This document shows, piece by piece, positions 1-8,498 of a DNA stretch of 64,000 nucleotides. The notes under the pieces were generated by a model. It had not been told where the DNA came from. It ran no database searches and saw nothing but the letters and a program-made list of their open reading frames with translations. Source of the stretch: Flavisolibacter longurius (GTDB lineage Bacteria > Bacteroidota > Bacteroidia > Chitinophagales > Chitinophagaceae); assembly GCA_014163555.1 (NCBI GenBank), contig JACJGO010000024.1, forward strand, positions 49,325 through 113,324, read 5' to 3'. The position numbers and the translations under genes were made by a program. Numbering within the stretch: the stretch's first letter is position 1; each line of letters begins with the position of its first letter.

Positions 1-2079
1 GTTTAAGAAATGCCGGAAAGCGGAGGGCAGTGTGGCAATGTCGAAGTTGCCGGTAATGCGGCCGTCAAATTCGTTGGAGCTCACGGCAAGGCTGCGCTCA
101 TTGTTGATGTAATAAGAGGCAACATTCAGGAAATCGAAAGAAAGTTGCTGTCCGTTGGCCAGCAGTTCTGCATTGCTGATCCGAGCCGTTCCAATCAGGT
201 TCGACAAATTGCTGCCCTGCATGTTCAACGTAAAATCGCCTTTCAACTGGATGTCTTCCTCGGTTAATTGCAGCGCTTTCAAATCGGCTTTACGAATCTG
301 GGCGGTGGCATCAAAAACCGGGATGCTTTTGCTGAAATCGATCAACCCGTTCAGGTGCAGGTCCGCATTGGGATCGTTTATGGTAAAATCGCCGTTCAAT
401 TGGCGTTTGGAAACGGTTCCCTTTCCCCTGATGTTGCGGTAGGTATAATCGCCATAATGAATCCGGCGCACCATGCCATCGATGTTCAGGGTCATCCGGT
501 TCCAGTCGAAACTGCGGCCCTTCACATCGCCCTGGAAATCGACAATACCCAGATCAGGACTGTTGATCAACCGGCCCAATTGAAACCCACTGGTGGAAAG
601 AGATCCCGAATAAACCGGTTCTCCATTTTTGGGAATTTTCATGTTCAGGTCCGTGGTCAGTGTACCCAATGCAGTTTGAATCGTACCATAAGAAACAAAG
701 TCGTTAATAAAACCAGTAAAAACACCTTTAAAGCGGAGGTAAGAAAGGGCCCGCACATTGGGATTGCTTACCCTTGTCAATTCGGGGAAAAAGCTGACCG
801 CGTCGGCATAGGTTGTGCTCAAATCAGTAGCATCAATGTTCAGGAGGGTTTTATTGATGTCGGGAAGGCCAATCACACTAATGTTGCCATTGATGATGGT
901 ATTTCCCATCCGCACCTGCAGGTCTTCAGAGCTCAGCCTGTCAACGCTGCCCGAAACTTCACCGTTAATGTTGATGGTTTTTTTCCAGGTTCTTGCTTCC
1001 GGAATAAAATAAGCCAGGTCGTCGGAGGAGATTACCGACCGGTCAAAATCGGCTTCCATGGTTACCCCATGCACAAAATCTGCAAAGCCACCCGGCCCGT
1101 CTGCCTTCAGGGCAAACGACCGGCGCAGGGTAGTGCGGTCGGTTTGCAGCAAAAGATCATCAAACCGGAAAGTATTCGGTTGGATGGTCAGTGCCGTTTG
1201 CAGGTTGGACACCGTAAAACCGCTTCGTTCTTTTGTTGCCAGTTTTACCGAAGCCCGGATGGTATCACCCTGCATCGTAAAATCTGTTGCCGTACCGGTA
1301 ATGGCCCGGAAATCCATATGAGCACCGTCGAAATGCGGTACATCCGGAACATAGTCGTCATTGTCCATCCGGAAGCGACCATTGTTCAGCGTAAGGTTGT
1401 TGACTACAATGCGCCAGTCGTTTGGTGATGAAGTTGTATCGACAAATTTTCCTTTGTAATTCAGCGTGGAAAAATAGGGGTCGGTAATGGCAACGGAATT
1501 TACCAACACTTCTTTTTCGGAAATGGATATGTTGCGGGCATCCAGGTCCAGTGATCCGATACTGACGATCATGTCCGATCCCTTCCAGGCGTCTTTTTGT
1601 ACAAAGCGTACCTTATCCAGATCTACCGTTTTCAGGTTGAACTCGATACCGGCTTCTTTTTTTACAGTTGCTGTATCGGTAGAGGCAAAATAGTTGGCCA
1701 GAAAGCCATAGTTCCAGACAGAATCGGTGCGGTTAAAATTGATCACCGCGTTTTCCAGGCCAATGTATTCCAATACAGCCTTGTCTTTAAAAAAGAACCA
1801 GTCGGTAATACGAACCTTAACGGCACCGGCATAAAGAAGGGTGTCTTTTTTTTGATCTTCGATGTAAACACCTTCCAGGTCCATTCGATTAAAGAAGCCG
1901 ATGCTGACGTGGTCGATGGATATTTTTGTTTGCAGGTCTTTGGAAAGGCGTCCGGTCACCTGGCGGGCAAGCCAATTCTGTCCCCAGTCTGTTTGCAAAA
2001 ATGCCCAGATCACTATGAGCAGCAAAAGGATGGAGAGAAAGACACGGACAAGTATTTTGAGCGGTTTCCTCAACGGCAA
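1..2079 (-). CDS. TamB-like translocation/assembly protein, N-terminal part (gene runs off the window)
   Basis: The minus strand is open from about 2080 through base 1, so about 693 N-terminal codons are present and the C-terminus, where the TamB (DUF490) domain would lie, is outside. The protein starts with a basic residue run and one hydrophobic segment (LSILLLLIVIWAF), then a segment typical of TamB/AsmA N-termini (QTDWGQNWLARQVTGRLS, then SIDHVSIGFFNRMDLEGVYI). TamB proteins are inner-membrane anchored, span the periplasm as a long beta-taco and help move lipids or beta-barrels to the outer membrane. No ATG lies in frame before the hydrophobic segment; an in-frame stop sits about 100 nt upstream. 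I therefore chose TTG at 2079; a second TTG at 2073 is equally possible. Family is fairly sure, start is not. Confidence 0.75.
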   Translation of the reverse strand, partial: MPLRKPLKILVRVFLSILLLLIVIWAFLQTDWGQNWLARQVTGRLSKDLQTKISIDHVSIGFFNRMDLEGVYIEDQKKDTLLYAGAVKVRITDWFFFKDKAVLEYIGLENAVINFNRTDSVWNYGFLANYFASTDTATVKKEAGIEFNLKTVDLDKVRFVQKDAWKGSDMIVSIGSLDLDARNISISEKEVLVNSVAITDPYFSTLNYKGKFVDTTSSPNDWRIVVNNLTLNNGRFRMDNDDYVPDVPHFDGAHMDFRAITGTATDFTMQGDTIRASVKLATKERSGFTVSNLQTALTIQPNTFRFDDLLLQTDRTTLRRSFALKADGPGGFADFVHGVTMEADFDRSVISSDDLAYFIPEARTWKKTININGEVSGSVDRLSSEDLQVRMGNTIINGNISVIGLPDINKTLLNIDATDLSTTYADAVSFFPELTRVSNPNVRALSYLRFKGVFTGFINDFVSYGTIQTALGTLTTDLNMKIPKNGEPVYSGSLSTSGFQLGRLINSPDLGIVDFQGDVKGRSFDWNRMTLNIDGMVRRIHYGDYTYRNIRGKGTVSKRQLNGDFTINDPNADLHLNGLIDFSKSIPVFDATAQIRKADLKALQLTEEDIQLKGDFTLNMQGSNLSNLIGTARISNAELLANGQQLSFDFLNVASYYINNERSLAVSSNEFDGRITGNFDIATLPSAFRHFLN

Positions 2080-2176
2080 ATTTGTGTAAAAGTAGGTATA
2101 TGTCCTTTTCAGACAAATACAGAAACGTTTGGTTTCGTTAAGAATTGTGAAAGAATGGCCGGCCGGTAACTGTTAA

Positions 2177-2267
2177 TGGACAACTGGCAATAGACAATGG
2201 GCAATGATTACTTCCGGAATATTCTTTCTTTACCTTGTCCATTGCTAATTGTCAATTGCCTATTGAC
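2177..2267. repeat. word-repeat hairpin tract (CAAT family)
   Basis: Two facing arms made of degenerate 7-8 nt words. The left arm (2177-2206) repeats units like GGCAATAG, ACAATGG, GCAATG. The right arm (2236-2267) holds the complementary words ATTGCTA, ATTGTCA, ATTGCCT, ATTGAC. The tract lies in the leader of the peptidase gene starting at 2317. The same word family recurs at 45371-45410. Confidence 0.7.
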
Positions 2268-2316
2268 TTCATGGCACATTTGCTGCATAGCAGTATCGAC
2301 CCAAAAGCCCGGAAAT

Positions 2317-3273
2317 ATGAAACAAAAGATTGCACTGGCAATACACGGAGGTGCCGGAACCATTCTGAAAAGCAAGATGACAGCCGAACTGGAAAAAGCA
2401 TACACGGATGCTCTTCGTACTGCACTGCAAAAAGGATATGAGCTCCTGATGGCCGGCGGCTCTTCGCTGGATGCCGTGGAAATTGCGGTGCGGGAACTGG
2501 AGGATTGTCCCCTGTACAATGCGGGTAAAGGCGCTGTGTTTACAGCCGAGGGAAAAAACGAGCTGGATGCCTCTATCATGTTTGGAAAAGATTTGTCCGC
2601 CGGAGCAGTCGCCGAAGTCACCACCATTAAAAACCCGATTGTTGCAGCCCGGGCTGTCATGGAAAAAAGCGAACACGTAATGATGGTAGGACGGGGTGCT
2701 GAGGAGTTTGCCCGCTTGCATGGGTTGGAAGTAGTTGACCAGGACTATTTTTTTACCCAAGAACGTTGGGAAGCCCTCCAGCGCATCCGCGAAGAAGATC
2801 CCAATGCTACGGAACTGGATCATGGCAGCGGAAAAGCAACGCTGAAAAAGATCAAGGAGGAAAAATTCGGGACGGTTGGCGCCGTGGCCCTGGATGTTTC
2901 GGGTAACCTGGCGGCCGCTACCAGCACTGGCGGCATGACCAATAAAAAATGGGGACGGGTAGGGGATTCGCCCATCATTGGTGCAGGCACGTACGCCAAT
3001 CAATTGTGTGCGGTCAGCTGTACCGGCTGGGGGGAATTTTTTCTGCGGCTTTGTGCTGCCAAAACTGTAGCCGACCTGATGGAATACAAAGGGTATTCTT
3101 TAATCAAGGCAACCAGTGAAGTGATTTTGAAAAAACTGCCGCAACTTGGCGGTGATGGGGGATTGGTGGCTGTGGATTACAAAGGCGGCGTTGCCCTGCC
3201 GTTTAATACTGAAGGCATGTACCGCGGTTATGTGAAGAACAACGGGAAGATCGTGGTGGAGATTTATAGATGA
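2317..3273 (+). CDS. isoaspartyl peptidase / L-asparaginase (Ntn hydrolase)
   Basis: 318 residues from the ATG at 2317; the reading frame is open further upstream, but that part lies in the word-repeat leader and has no protein character. N-terminal IALAIHGGAGT is the family signature, and the predicted autocleavage site is the Gly-Thr pair in KFGTVGAVALD, making Thr186 the nucleophile of the beta subunit. TSTGGMTNKKWGRVGDSP, GAGTYAN and TGWGE supply the usual substrate-binding loops. Plant-type asparaginases of this family hydrolyse beta-aspartyl dipeptides and asparagine after self-cleavage into alpha and beta chains. No signal peptide is seen from this start, so a cytoplasmic enzyme is expected. 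It stands alone between a minus-strand TamB gene and a minus-strand beta-barrel gene. Confidence 0.93.
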   Translation: MKQKIALAIHGGAGTILKSKMTAELEKAYTDALRTALQKGYELLMAGGSSLDAVEIAVRELEDCPLYNAGKGAVFTAEGKNELDASIMFGKDLSAGAVAEVTTIKNPIVAARAVMEKSEHVMMVGRGAEEFARLHGLEVVDQDYFFTQERWEALQRIREEDPNATELDHGSGKATLKKIKEEKFGTVGAVALDVSGNLAAATSTGGMTNKKWGRVGDSPIIGAGTYANQLCAVSCTGWGEFFLRLCAAKTVADLMEYKGYSLIKATSEVILKKLPQLGGDGGLVAVDYKGGVALPFNTEGMYRGYVKNNGKIVVEIYR

Positions 3274-3435
3274 GCGGAGAATTGTAGGATGCAGGCAGAT
3301 AGCCGCTGGCAAACAGTCATTGGCGATAGGTAACGGTTTAAAGATATCTGATGATAGCAGGTTCTGCTATTTAGAAGGAATAAATCTTTTTCAGATTGGC
3401 TCAGGGCGCACGGCTAAAAGCTAGCAGCTATCCGC

Positions 3436-4092
3436 TTAAAGCTTCTTTCCCACGAAACGCCAGCCAATCAAAACGCCGGCGGCTCTTTGCAAAATCATGG
3501 GTCCTAAATCACGGTTGTTTAAGCTGCTCAGGCCATGTTCGTAATGGGCAAGAATACTCAAGCCATTGGCTAATTGGTATCCCAATTGCACATTCAAAAA
3601 AGCCGTTGCCCGGCTGTACGCCGTGTTGCTGAACGGCATATCCCGGTTGATGGTTTTTATTCCGGCACTGTCAAAGGATTCTTTGCCCGATAACGCAATA
3701 TCAAACCCCGGTCCCAGGCGCACAAAGGCAGATTGGTCGCCCTGCGAAAGGTTAAACTGAAGCAGGGGCGTTAAAACAATGCTTCGCAGGGAGACATCAT
3801 TGTTGCGGGCATCTTCATTGGGTGGAATAGAAGGCAGGTTGTACGATTTTACCTTAAAACCTTTCTGGCTGAAATAGAGCGAAGGGGCAAAATACAAGGG
3901 TCCTTCAACCTGGTTGGTAAGGCCTATGCCCGCGAGAAAACCCGGCTTGCCTTCTGTTTCCTGTTTTACGTTCAGGATGGTGTATTTGGCGGTGGCGTAC
4001 TGTGCCCCGGCAAATATGCGGACCTGCGCTTTTGCAAACATTCCGAAACCTACAAAGAGCGACAAGAAAAAGAGGCATTTAGCTAACTGCAT
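3436..4092 (-). CDS. outer-membrane beta-barrel protein (porin-like)
   Basis: 218 residues from the ATG at 4092, chosen because it begins a clean signal peptide (MQLAKCLFFLSLFVGFGMFAKAQ, cleavage after the Ala in KAQ). The upstream part of the open frame comes from a word-repeat tract. The mature part alternates polar and hydrophobic residues and has barrel-like strands (FLAGIGLTNQ, LYFAPSLYFSQKGFKV, LTPLLQFNLS) and ends in GWRFVGKKL. This matches the general PorT/OMP_b-brl type of small Bacteroidota outer-membrane barrels. Cargo or role cannot be told from sequence. A -7 element lies just upstream at 4109-4116. Confidence 0.75.
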   Translation of the reverse strand: MQLAKCLFFLSLFVGFGMFAKAQVRIFAGAQYATAKYTILNVKQETEGKPGFLAGIGLTNQVEGPLYFAPSLYFSQKGFKVKSYNLPSIPPNEDARNNDVSLRSIVLTPLLQFNLSQGDQSAFVRLGPGFDIALSGKESFDSAGIKTINRDMPFSNTAYSRATAFLNVQLGYQLANGLSILAHYEHGLSSLNNRDLGPMILQRAAGVLIGWRFVGKKL

Positions 4093-4108
4093 ACAGGTTG
4101 ATTGGCGG

Positions 4109-4116
4109 CAAAAATA
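4109..4116 (-). promoter_or_regulatory. candidate -7 element TATTTTTG
   Basis: On the minus strand TATTTTTG fits the Bacteroidota consensus TAnnTTTG and is followed by CCGCC, as at 42530 and 59504. A TTTG lies 16 nt upstream (4133-4136), a little closer than the usual 19-21 nt. The predicted start of transcription is about 10 nt before the barrel gene's ATG at 4092. Confidence 0.45.
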
Positions 4117-4150
4117 GTAGAATTGAAACAGACAAATGGTATGCAGGCTT

Positions 4151-4260
4151 TGAGCTATGAGCCACGAGCTATGAGCTATGAGCCTTTGGCCATAAGCAAA
4201 CAATTTAAACCAATGATTAATAATCAATAACTCAATAACCTAATATCTAATATCCAAACC
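4151..4260. repeat. two adjacent word-repeat tracts
   Basis: 4151-4194 repeats the word GAGCTAT / GAGCCAC / GAGCTAT / GAGCTAT / GAGCC. 4211-4260 repeats a second word of the type AATAACC / TAATATC. They fill the gap between the barrel gene and the end of the response regulator gene. The GAGC family recurs between groES and groEL (51091-51154). Confidence 0.65.
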
Positions 4261-4261
4261 C

Positions 4262-5029
4262 CTACTTCCCCAACCACTCCTTAAACTCCGAGGCTTTCTC
4301 CCGGCTGATCACCACTTCTTTTTCCGTAGGTGGTTCCAGTTCCAGCAGCAGCTTTCCGTTCAGGTGGGTATGAATCTGTGCGATGGATTTTACCTGCACA
4401 ATAAACCCGCGGTTGGCACGGTAAAATTCCTGCGGGTCCAGCATCTCTTCCAGTTCATCCAGGGTATAGTCCACAATGTATTTTGCCTTGTTCCAGGTTT
4501 TAAAAAAGCAAAGGCGGCCTTCGGCAAAAAAATAAGCTATCTCCGTGGTTTCAATGGAAACCAGCCGCTGTCCCTGTTTTACCAGGAACCGGTTGCGGTA
4601 AGATCTTTTTTGCTGTTGTTTCAATTCGTTCAGCAGCGTTTCAATCTGCACCGCCGGCGATGGCGCATACTGTTGTTTTAGCTGGTTATATTTTTCCAAG
4701 CTGTTTTTAAGGTCGTCTTTTTTAATGGGTTTCAGCAGATAATCGATGCTGTTCACCTTAAAAGCCTTCAGCGCAAATTCATCGTATGACGTGGTGAAGA
4801 TGACGGTACTTTTAATATCCACCTCATTGAAGATGGCAAAGCTTTGCCCGTCGGAGAGCTCAATATCCATCAGGATAATATCCGGATGCGGATGATTATG
4901 CAGCCATTTAACCGAATCAGAAATGCTGCCGGCCGTGCCCACCACTTCAATGGCAGGATCAATGGCGTAGAGGTGCTTTGTCAGCCGTTCAACACCCAGT
5001 TCTTCGTCTTCAATGATCAGTACTTTCAT
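4262..5029 (-). CDS. LytTR-family response regulator
   Basis: 255 residues. Residues 1-120 form a receiver domain with the acidic pair at EDEE (positions 7-10) and the phosphoacceptor Asp55 in IILMDIELSDG; the conserved Lys sits in LLKPIKKDDL. Residues from about 150 to 250 form a LytTR DNA-binding domain (FLVKQGQRLVSIETTEIAYFFAEGR, FYRANRGFIVQVKSI). A glutamine-rich linker joins the two. The start overlaps the end of the upstream kinase gene by 4 nt (ATGA-type coupling), so the kinase at 5026-6063 is the obvious partner. LytTR regulators bind direct repeats upstream of target promoters; the targets are unknown here. Confidence 0.95.
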   Translation of the reverse strand: MKVLIIEDEELGVERLTKHLYAIDPAIEVVGTAGSISDSVKWLHNHPHPDIILMDIELSDGQSFAIFNEVDIKSTVIFTTSYDEFALKAFKVNSIDYLLKPIKKDDLKNSLEKYNQLKQQYAPSPAVQIETLLNELKQQQKRSYRNRFLVKQGQRLVSIETTEIAYFFAEGRLCFFKTWNKAKYIVDYTLDELEEMLDPQEFYRANRGFIVQVKSIAQIHTHLNGKLLLELEPPTEKEVVISREKASEFKEWLGK

Positions 5030-6063
5030 AAATGCGTTTGGTTGTTTTTGATGAGGGGAATGGTTACGGTAAAGCTGTCTGCCGTCTCCTGTATGGTTAC
5101 TGGCGGTTGTTTCAGCAGTTTGTATTTTGCATTGATGTTTTGTAAACCCACTTTGTTAGAAGCAACCGGCCTGGTTTTCTTTTGCAGGTTGTTCTTTACC
5201 ACCAGCTTGCCGTCTTTGGTGTAAAGTTGCAGGCGCAGGGGTGTTTCGGCCGAAACAATGTTATGCTTTACGGCATTCTCTACCAGCAACTGCAGGGTCA
5301 TGGGTGGAATGAAATCCTGCAGGGCTTCCGGTTCAATACGAATACTGCTTTGAAAACCTTGTCCAAAGCGGGTTTTCAGCAGGTGGTTATAACTTTCTAT
5401 AAAGCGGATCTCTTCTTTCAGCGTGGTCGTATTTCCCTGGTTGTTGCGTAAAAGATAACGGTAAACCACACTCATTTCTTCTACAAAACTATCGGCCCTT
5501 CCGGGGTCTTTGGAAATAAGGGTGATCAGTGAATTCAGGTTATTGAAAAGAAAATGCGGGTTCACCTGTTCTTTCAGCGAATCGTATTGCTGCTGCAGGT
5601 TTGCCTGCGCCAGTTCTTCTTTTTCCTGCTCAATCTTGCCCGTTTTTTCACTAATGAAAAGCAGTTCATTCACTGCCAGAATAATCCAGGTAAGCGGCAT
5701 GGTCATGATCAGGGCCATTGATACCATGTGCCCGAATGGTTGCAGGGTATAGTCAAAAAGAAAGGGACGGATGTTGATGAAAAGCAGCCGCGCTATGGTG
5801 GCTGTGATGTATGCGGTAAAAAAGACTATGATCAATCGTTTGGTAACACCTGTGTTTTCTTTCAAGCCACGGTAAATAAATGATAGCACCCACCGGCAGG
5901 TTTCCAGGATGACAAGGTTTGTAACCAGCAGGAACAGCGCCATCTTCAGGTTGGCAGGACTGAAAAAATCATCAAACAGGTTGGCATTAAACCAACTGAT
6001 AATGCTGAGGATCAGCACCACCCAAACCCGTATCAGCAAATTCACCCGTTTATACGTTTTCAT
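5026..6063 (-). CDS. LytS/YehU-type sensor histidine kinase (intact)
   Basis: 345 residues. Four predicted transmembrane helices lie within residues 10-140, followed by a coiled-coil linker and a His_kinase domain. The phosphoacceptor is His170 in NPHFLFNNLNSL. The N box is intact (VENAVKHN, 261-268) and so is the G-box region (VGLQNINAKYKLL), so ATP binding and autophosphorylation are expected. The gene overlaps both neighbours: 14 nt with the upstream kinase-like gene and 4 nt with the response regulator. Sequence blocks shared with the upstream gene (FVEE, VYRYLLRN, LQLLV) indicate a tandem duplication. Confidence 0.93.
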   Translation of the reverse strand: MKTYKRVNLLIRVWVVLILSIISWFNANLFDDFFSPANLKMALFLLVTNLVILETCRWVLSFIYRGLKENTGVTKRLIIVFFTAYITATIARLLFINIRPFLFDYTLQPFGHMVSMALIMTMPLTWIILAVNELLFISEKTGKIEQEKEELAQANLQQQYDSLKEQVNPHFLFNNLNSLITLISKDPGRADSFVEEMSVVYRYLLRNNQGNTTTLKEEIRFIESYNHLLKTRFGQGFQSSIRIEPEALQDFIPPMTLQLLVENAVKHNIVSAETPLRLQLYTKDGKLVVKNNLQKKTRPVASNKVGLQNINAKYKLLKQPPVTIQETADSFTVTIPLIKNNQTHL

Positions 6064-7141
6064 AGGCTGTATTTATAGTGGATGTAAGATTGCCCGCCTC
6101 ATTTTTTTCATCCTGCAGGGGCAACTGAACTCGGAACAGGGTTTCTGTTTCTTCGATGTCGATTTCTTTTTGCTGCAACAAACTGTAGCGGGTGAAAAGT
6201 TCTTCCAGCTCCGAAATCTCGGGCTGAATAGTTTGTGTTTTTGGTTGCCGGTTATTTTCCACCACCAGGAAATTTCGTTCGGTATAAACCCGGATCGTAA
6301 GCGGTGTACCCGTTGAAAGGACATTGGTGCGGATGATGTAATCAACCAGGAGTTGCAAGGAGGTAGGCGGTATGCCGAAAGGCAGCAGGTTCGTATTGGG
6401 CTGAATCCGTATCTGCAGGCTGTTTTCAAAGCGAATCAACAGAAGTGCCGCATACGAATGAATGAACTTGATTTCGTTTTCCAGCGTGGTCAGATTGTCA
6501 TCGTAATTGCGCAGCAGGTATCGGTACACAGTGGCCAGTTCCTCCACAAATTTTTCGGCCCTGGCAGCATCCCTGTATAAAAGTGAGCTGATGGTATTAA
6601 GACTGTTGAAAAGAAAATGCGGATTGATCTTTCCCCGTAAGGCCTTCAACTTGTTTTCGGCCTGCTGGCGCAGCAGCTCATTTTTTTGTTTTTGCGAAAG
6701 CCGTAAAAGGTATTGCTGGTAAACGGCTTCCAGGATGCCGGTAATGAGGAGCACCACCAGCGAAAGGTTGACGCTATAAAGGAGAAAGTTGTCCAGCGTC
6801 ATGGGCGGGTCGGCTTGTGCCAGAAAGTTTCTGCCGATAAAAACCTGTCCCTGGTTAATGGCAATAGCCGCAACCAGGCAGATGAAAAGCGTTACCACGA
6901 TTCGTTTGAGCGTATTGGGCAATCCCGGAAACCAGGTGCGGGCCAGGCAGGCCAGGTAAAGACTGGAAAGCCAAAGCGCTGCTACGCCTGCCACCTGGAA
7001 GAGAAAGCTGGTAAGGTCAGGAACGTTCGTGGGAATGGCAATGCCTCTGGGACTGATGATCCGCACCAGGGAAAACATCACGATCCCGATAAAGAGAACC
7101 CGTTTCTCAAAAAGGGCCATTTCCTGCTTCAAATCCTGCAT
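6050..7141 (-). CDS. LytS-type histidine kinase paralogue with degenerate ATP-binding motifs
   Basis: 363 residues from the ATG at 7141; a GTG at 7150 would add three residues. Membrane helices occupy residues 12-145. The phosphoacceptor motif is kept (His175 in NPHFLFNSLNTI). The catalytic part is altered: where its sister kinase has VENAVKHN, this protein has VDYIIRTN (266-273), losing the N-box Asn, and the G-box stretch GLQNINAKY is replaced by ISELEELFTRY. It is the first gene of the kinase-kinase-regulator operon and overlaps the next gene. It may work only as a sensor or dimer partner that is phosphorylated in trans. The fold is certain; loss of kinase activity is inferred. Confidence 0.88.
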   Translation of the reverse strand: MQDLKQEMALFEKRVLFIGIVMFSLVRIISPRGIAIPTNVPDLTSFLFQVAGVAALWLSSLYLACLARTWFPGLPNTLKRIVVTLFICLVAAIAINQGQVFIGRNFLAQADPPMTLDNFLLYSVNLSLVVLLITGILEAVYQQYLLRLSQKQKNELLRQQAENKLKALRGKINPHFLFNSLNTISSLLYRDAARAEKFVEELATVYRYLLRNYDDNLTTLENEIKFIHSYAALLLIRFENSLQIRIQPNTNLLPFGIPPTSLQLLVDYIIRTNVLSTGTPLTIRVYTERNFLVVENNRQPKTQTIQPEISELEELFTRYSLLQQKEIDIEETETLFRVQLPLQDEKNEAGNLTSTINTAYENV

Positions 7142-7566
7142 GAGGTGCACTTGTTGGCGATGAAAAAGGTTAACGATAAAGAATGCTGCCTAGGACCGGT
7201 AGCGTATGGCGAAAAAGGGCCGTAAAGCTAACGGAACTCCGATGTTTAAAAAACGGAAGGCGAAAAATAGCCAAACGATCTCAAAGCCGGAACAGCAAGG
7301 CTGCATCCCGCATGGATCCGATAATCCCTAAAGCAAGCTTCGACTGTATTGGCATAATACCCGCAAGTAATGACAAACCCTTCTGCACGACAAACGGGAA
7401 TGCATGAACCTGAAGAAAATGCGTATGAAACAGCGAAGGCTTGCCATTTATCCTTCCCACGGACCGGTCTTCAACATTTGATACAGCATTTTTGACGGTT
7501 CATTCCCCTACACCTTTCTGATGCATTTTTTTCGGAGCAGCTTTGTGGCCACAAAAACTACCCGCT
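7142..7566. other. intergenic region without a recognisable gene
   Basis: Divergent promoter region between the kinase operon and the small membrane protein gene. Short open frames exist here but have no protein-like composition. Near its right end, AGCTTTGTGG about 20 nt before the ATG at 7567 resembles a weak -7 element. No RNA gene or repeat was recognised. Confidence 0.4.
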
Positions 7567-7746
7567 ATGCTTCGACTGATTTTTTTGCTGCTGCTGGTTT
7601 TACTCGGTATCAATGGGCTGTTCTTTTATAAAGCAAGCGCCAAAGAGACGACCGTAAATACGGTTTGCCAGATTGCCTGTGCCGCAAAAGAAGCAAAAGC
7701 CAATGGCTCCTTTGTACTGCCGGGTGCTCTTGTTGTCTTCATGTAA
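7567..7746 (+). CDS. small single-pass membrane or exported protein
   Basis: 59 residues. The N-terminus (MLRLIFLLLLVLLGINGLFFY) is a strong membrane anchor or signal sequence, followed by a short polar part with two cysteines (CQIACAAKEAKANG) and a hydrophobic end. No family is recognised. The hemerythrin-like gene starts 24 nt downstream on the same strand and the cytochrome c gene follows, so co-transcription is likely. The two cysteines spaced CxxxC could bind a metal or form a disulphide; this is speculation. The reading frame upstream of this ATG was not used because the anchor starts directly at this Met. Confidence 0.5.
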   Translation: MLRLIFLLLLVLLGINGLFFYKASAKETTVNTVCQIACAAKEAKANGSFVLPGALVVFM

Positions 7747-7769
7747 ACTGCTTAATACAATCGCTCTAT

Positions 7770-8456
7770 ATGCAAACCTTACGTTTTAACCCATTTAACC
7801 AGGTCCACAAAGGCCTGCGTGCCCTTTTGTACGATACCGCTCTTTTGCTGCAGCATACCAATTTTTCGGCTGAAGAAGAAATCGCTGAGGCGGTGGAGAG
7901 AGTCCGGTTGGTGAATACCCTGTTTGACCATCATGCCCACGTTGAGGACAGCCAGATTTTCCCGCTTCTCAAAACCTATGCCCCTGAAATTGTGGATGAT
8001 TTTGAATTCCAGCACCAGATGGACCATGAACTTTCCAAAGGGCTGGAAAAATGCCTGCACCTATTTACAGAGACCAATTCACCGGAGCAGAACCTGTGGG
8101 CAGGCAACGAATTGCTGCAGCATTTTAATGCTTTTCTTGCTTTTAACGTGGAGCACATGAAAAAAGAAGAAACCATTGTGAATGCCTGCCTGTGGCGCTA
8201 TTTCAGCGACGAGGAATTAAAGCGGAAAGTACAGGAAATTGCTGCTTCCATTCCACCGGAAGAAAACAAGGATTTTGGTTTTTGGATGCTGCGCGGCATG
8301 GCCACCCATGAAATCATTGACTGGTTCAACGAAATCAAGCTCGCCGCTCCGCCACCGGTGTTCCAGGCCTTTTGCGACCTGGCAGATGCCGCCCTTCCTG
8401 AAAAACAATGGAACAACGTAAAAGAAGCCCTGCAGGAAGGTGCCATGCTTGCATAA
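7770..8456 (+). CDS. hemerythrin-like HHE-domain protein
   Basis: 228 residues from the ATG at 7770; this start removes an implausible cysteine-rich extension. The helical domain carries candidate di-iron ligands in the usual order: His13 (NQVHKGLRALLYD), His54-His57 and Glu59 (FDHHAHVED), His82 and His86 (HQMDHE), and His118, His129 with Glu133/134 (NVEHMKKEE). Proteins of this family bind oxygen or nitric oxide, or repair iron-sulphur clusters (YtfE/RIC type). A C-terminal half of about 90 residues extends beyond the helical bundle (RGMATHEIIDWFNEIK). It lies between a small membrane protein and a lipoprotein cytochrome c, which suggests a redox or nitrosative-stress setting. Confidence 0.85.
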   Translation: MQTLRFNPFNQVHKGLRALLYDTALLLQHTNFSAEEEIAEAVERVRLVNTLFDHHAHVEDSQIFPLLKTYAPEIVDDFEFQHQMDHELSKGLEKCLHLFTETNSPEQNLWAGNELLQHFNAFLAFNVEHMKKEETIVNACLWRYFSDEELKRKVQEIAASIPPEENKDFGFWMLRGMATHEIIDWFNEIKLAAPPPVFQAFCDLADAALPEKQWNNVKEALQEGAMLA

Positions 8457-8498
8457 TCAAATTGACTTGCCTACCTTACTCACTAAACCAAACCACAC

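Noticed and set aside
10..2169. Series of plus-strand open frames across 10-2169, up to 386 codons
   Set aside because: They mirror the minus-strand TamB-like gene, which has a membrane anchor and family-like sequence; the plus frames have unusual composition and no motifs.
7183..7407. 74-codon frame in the gap before the small membrane protein gene
   Set aside because: Arg/Lys/Ser-rich without structure or conserved look; no promoter or terminator.
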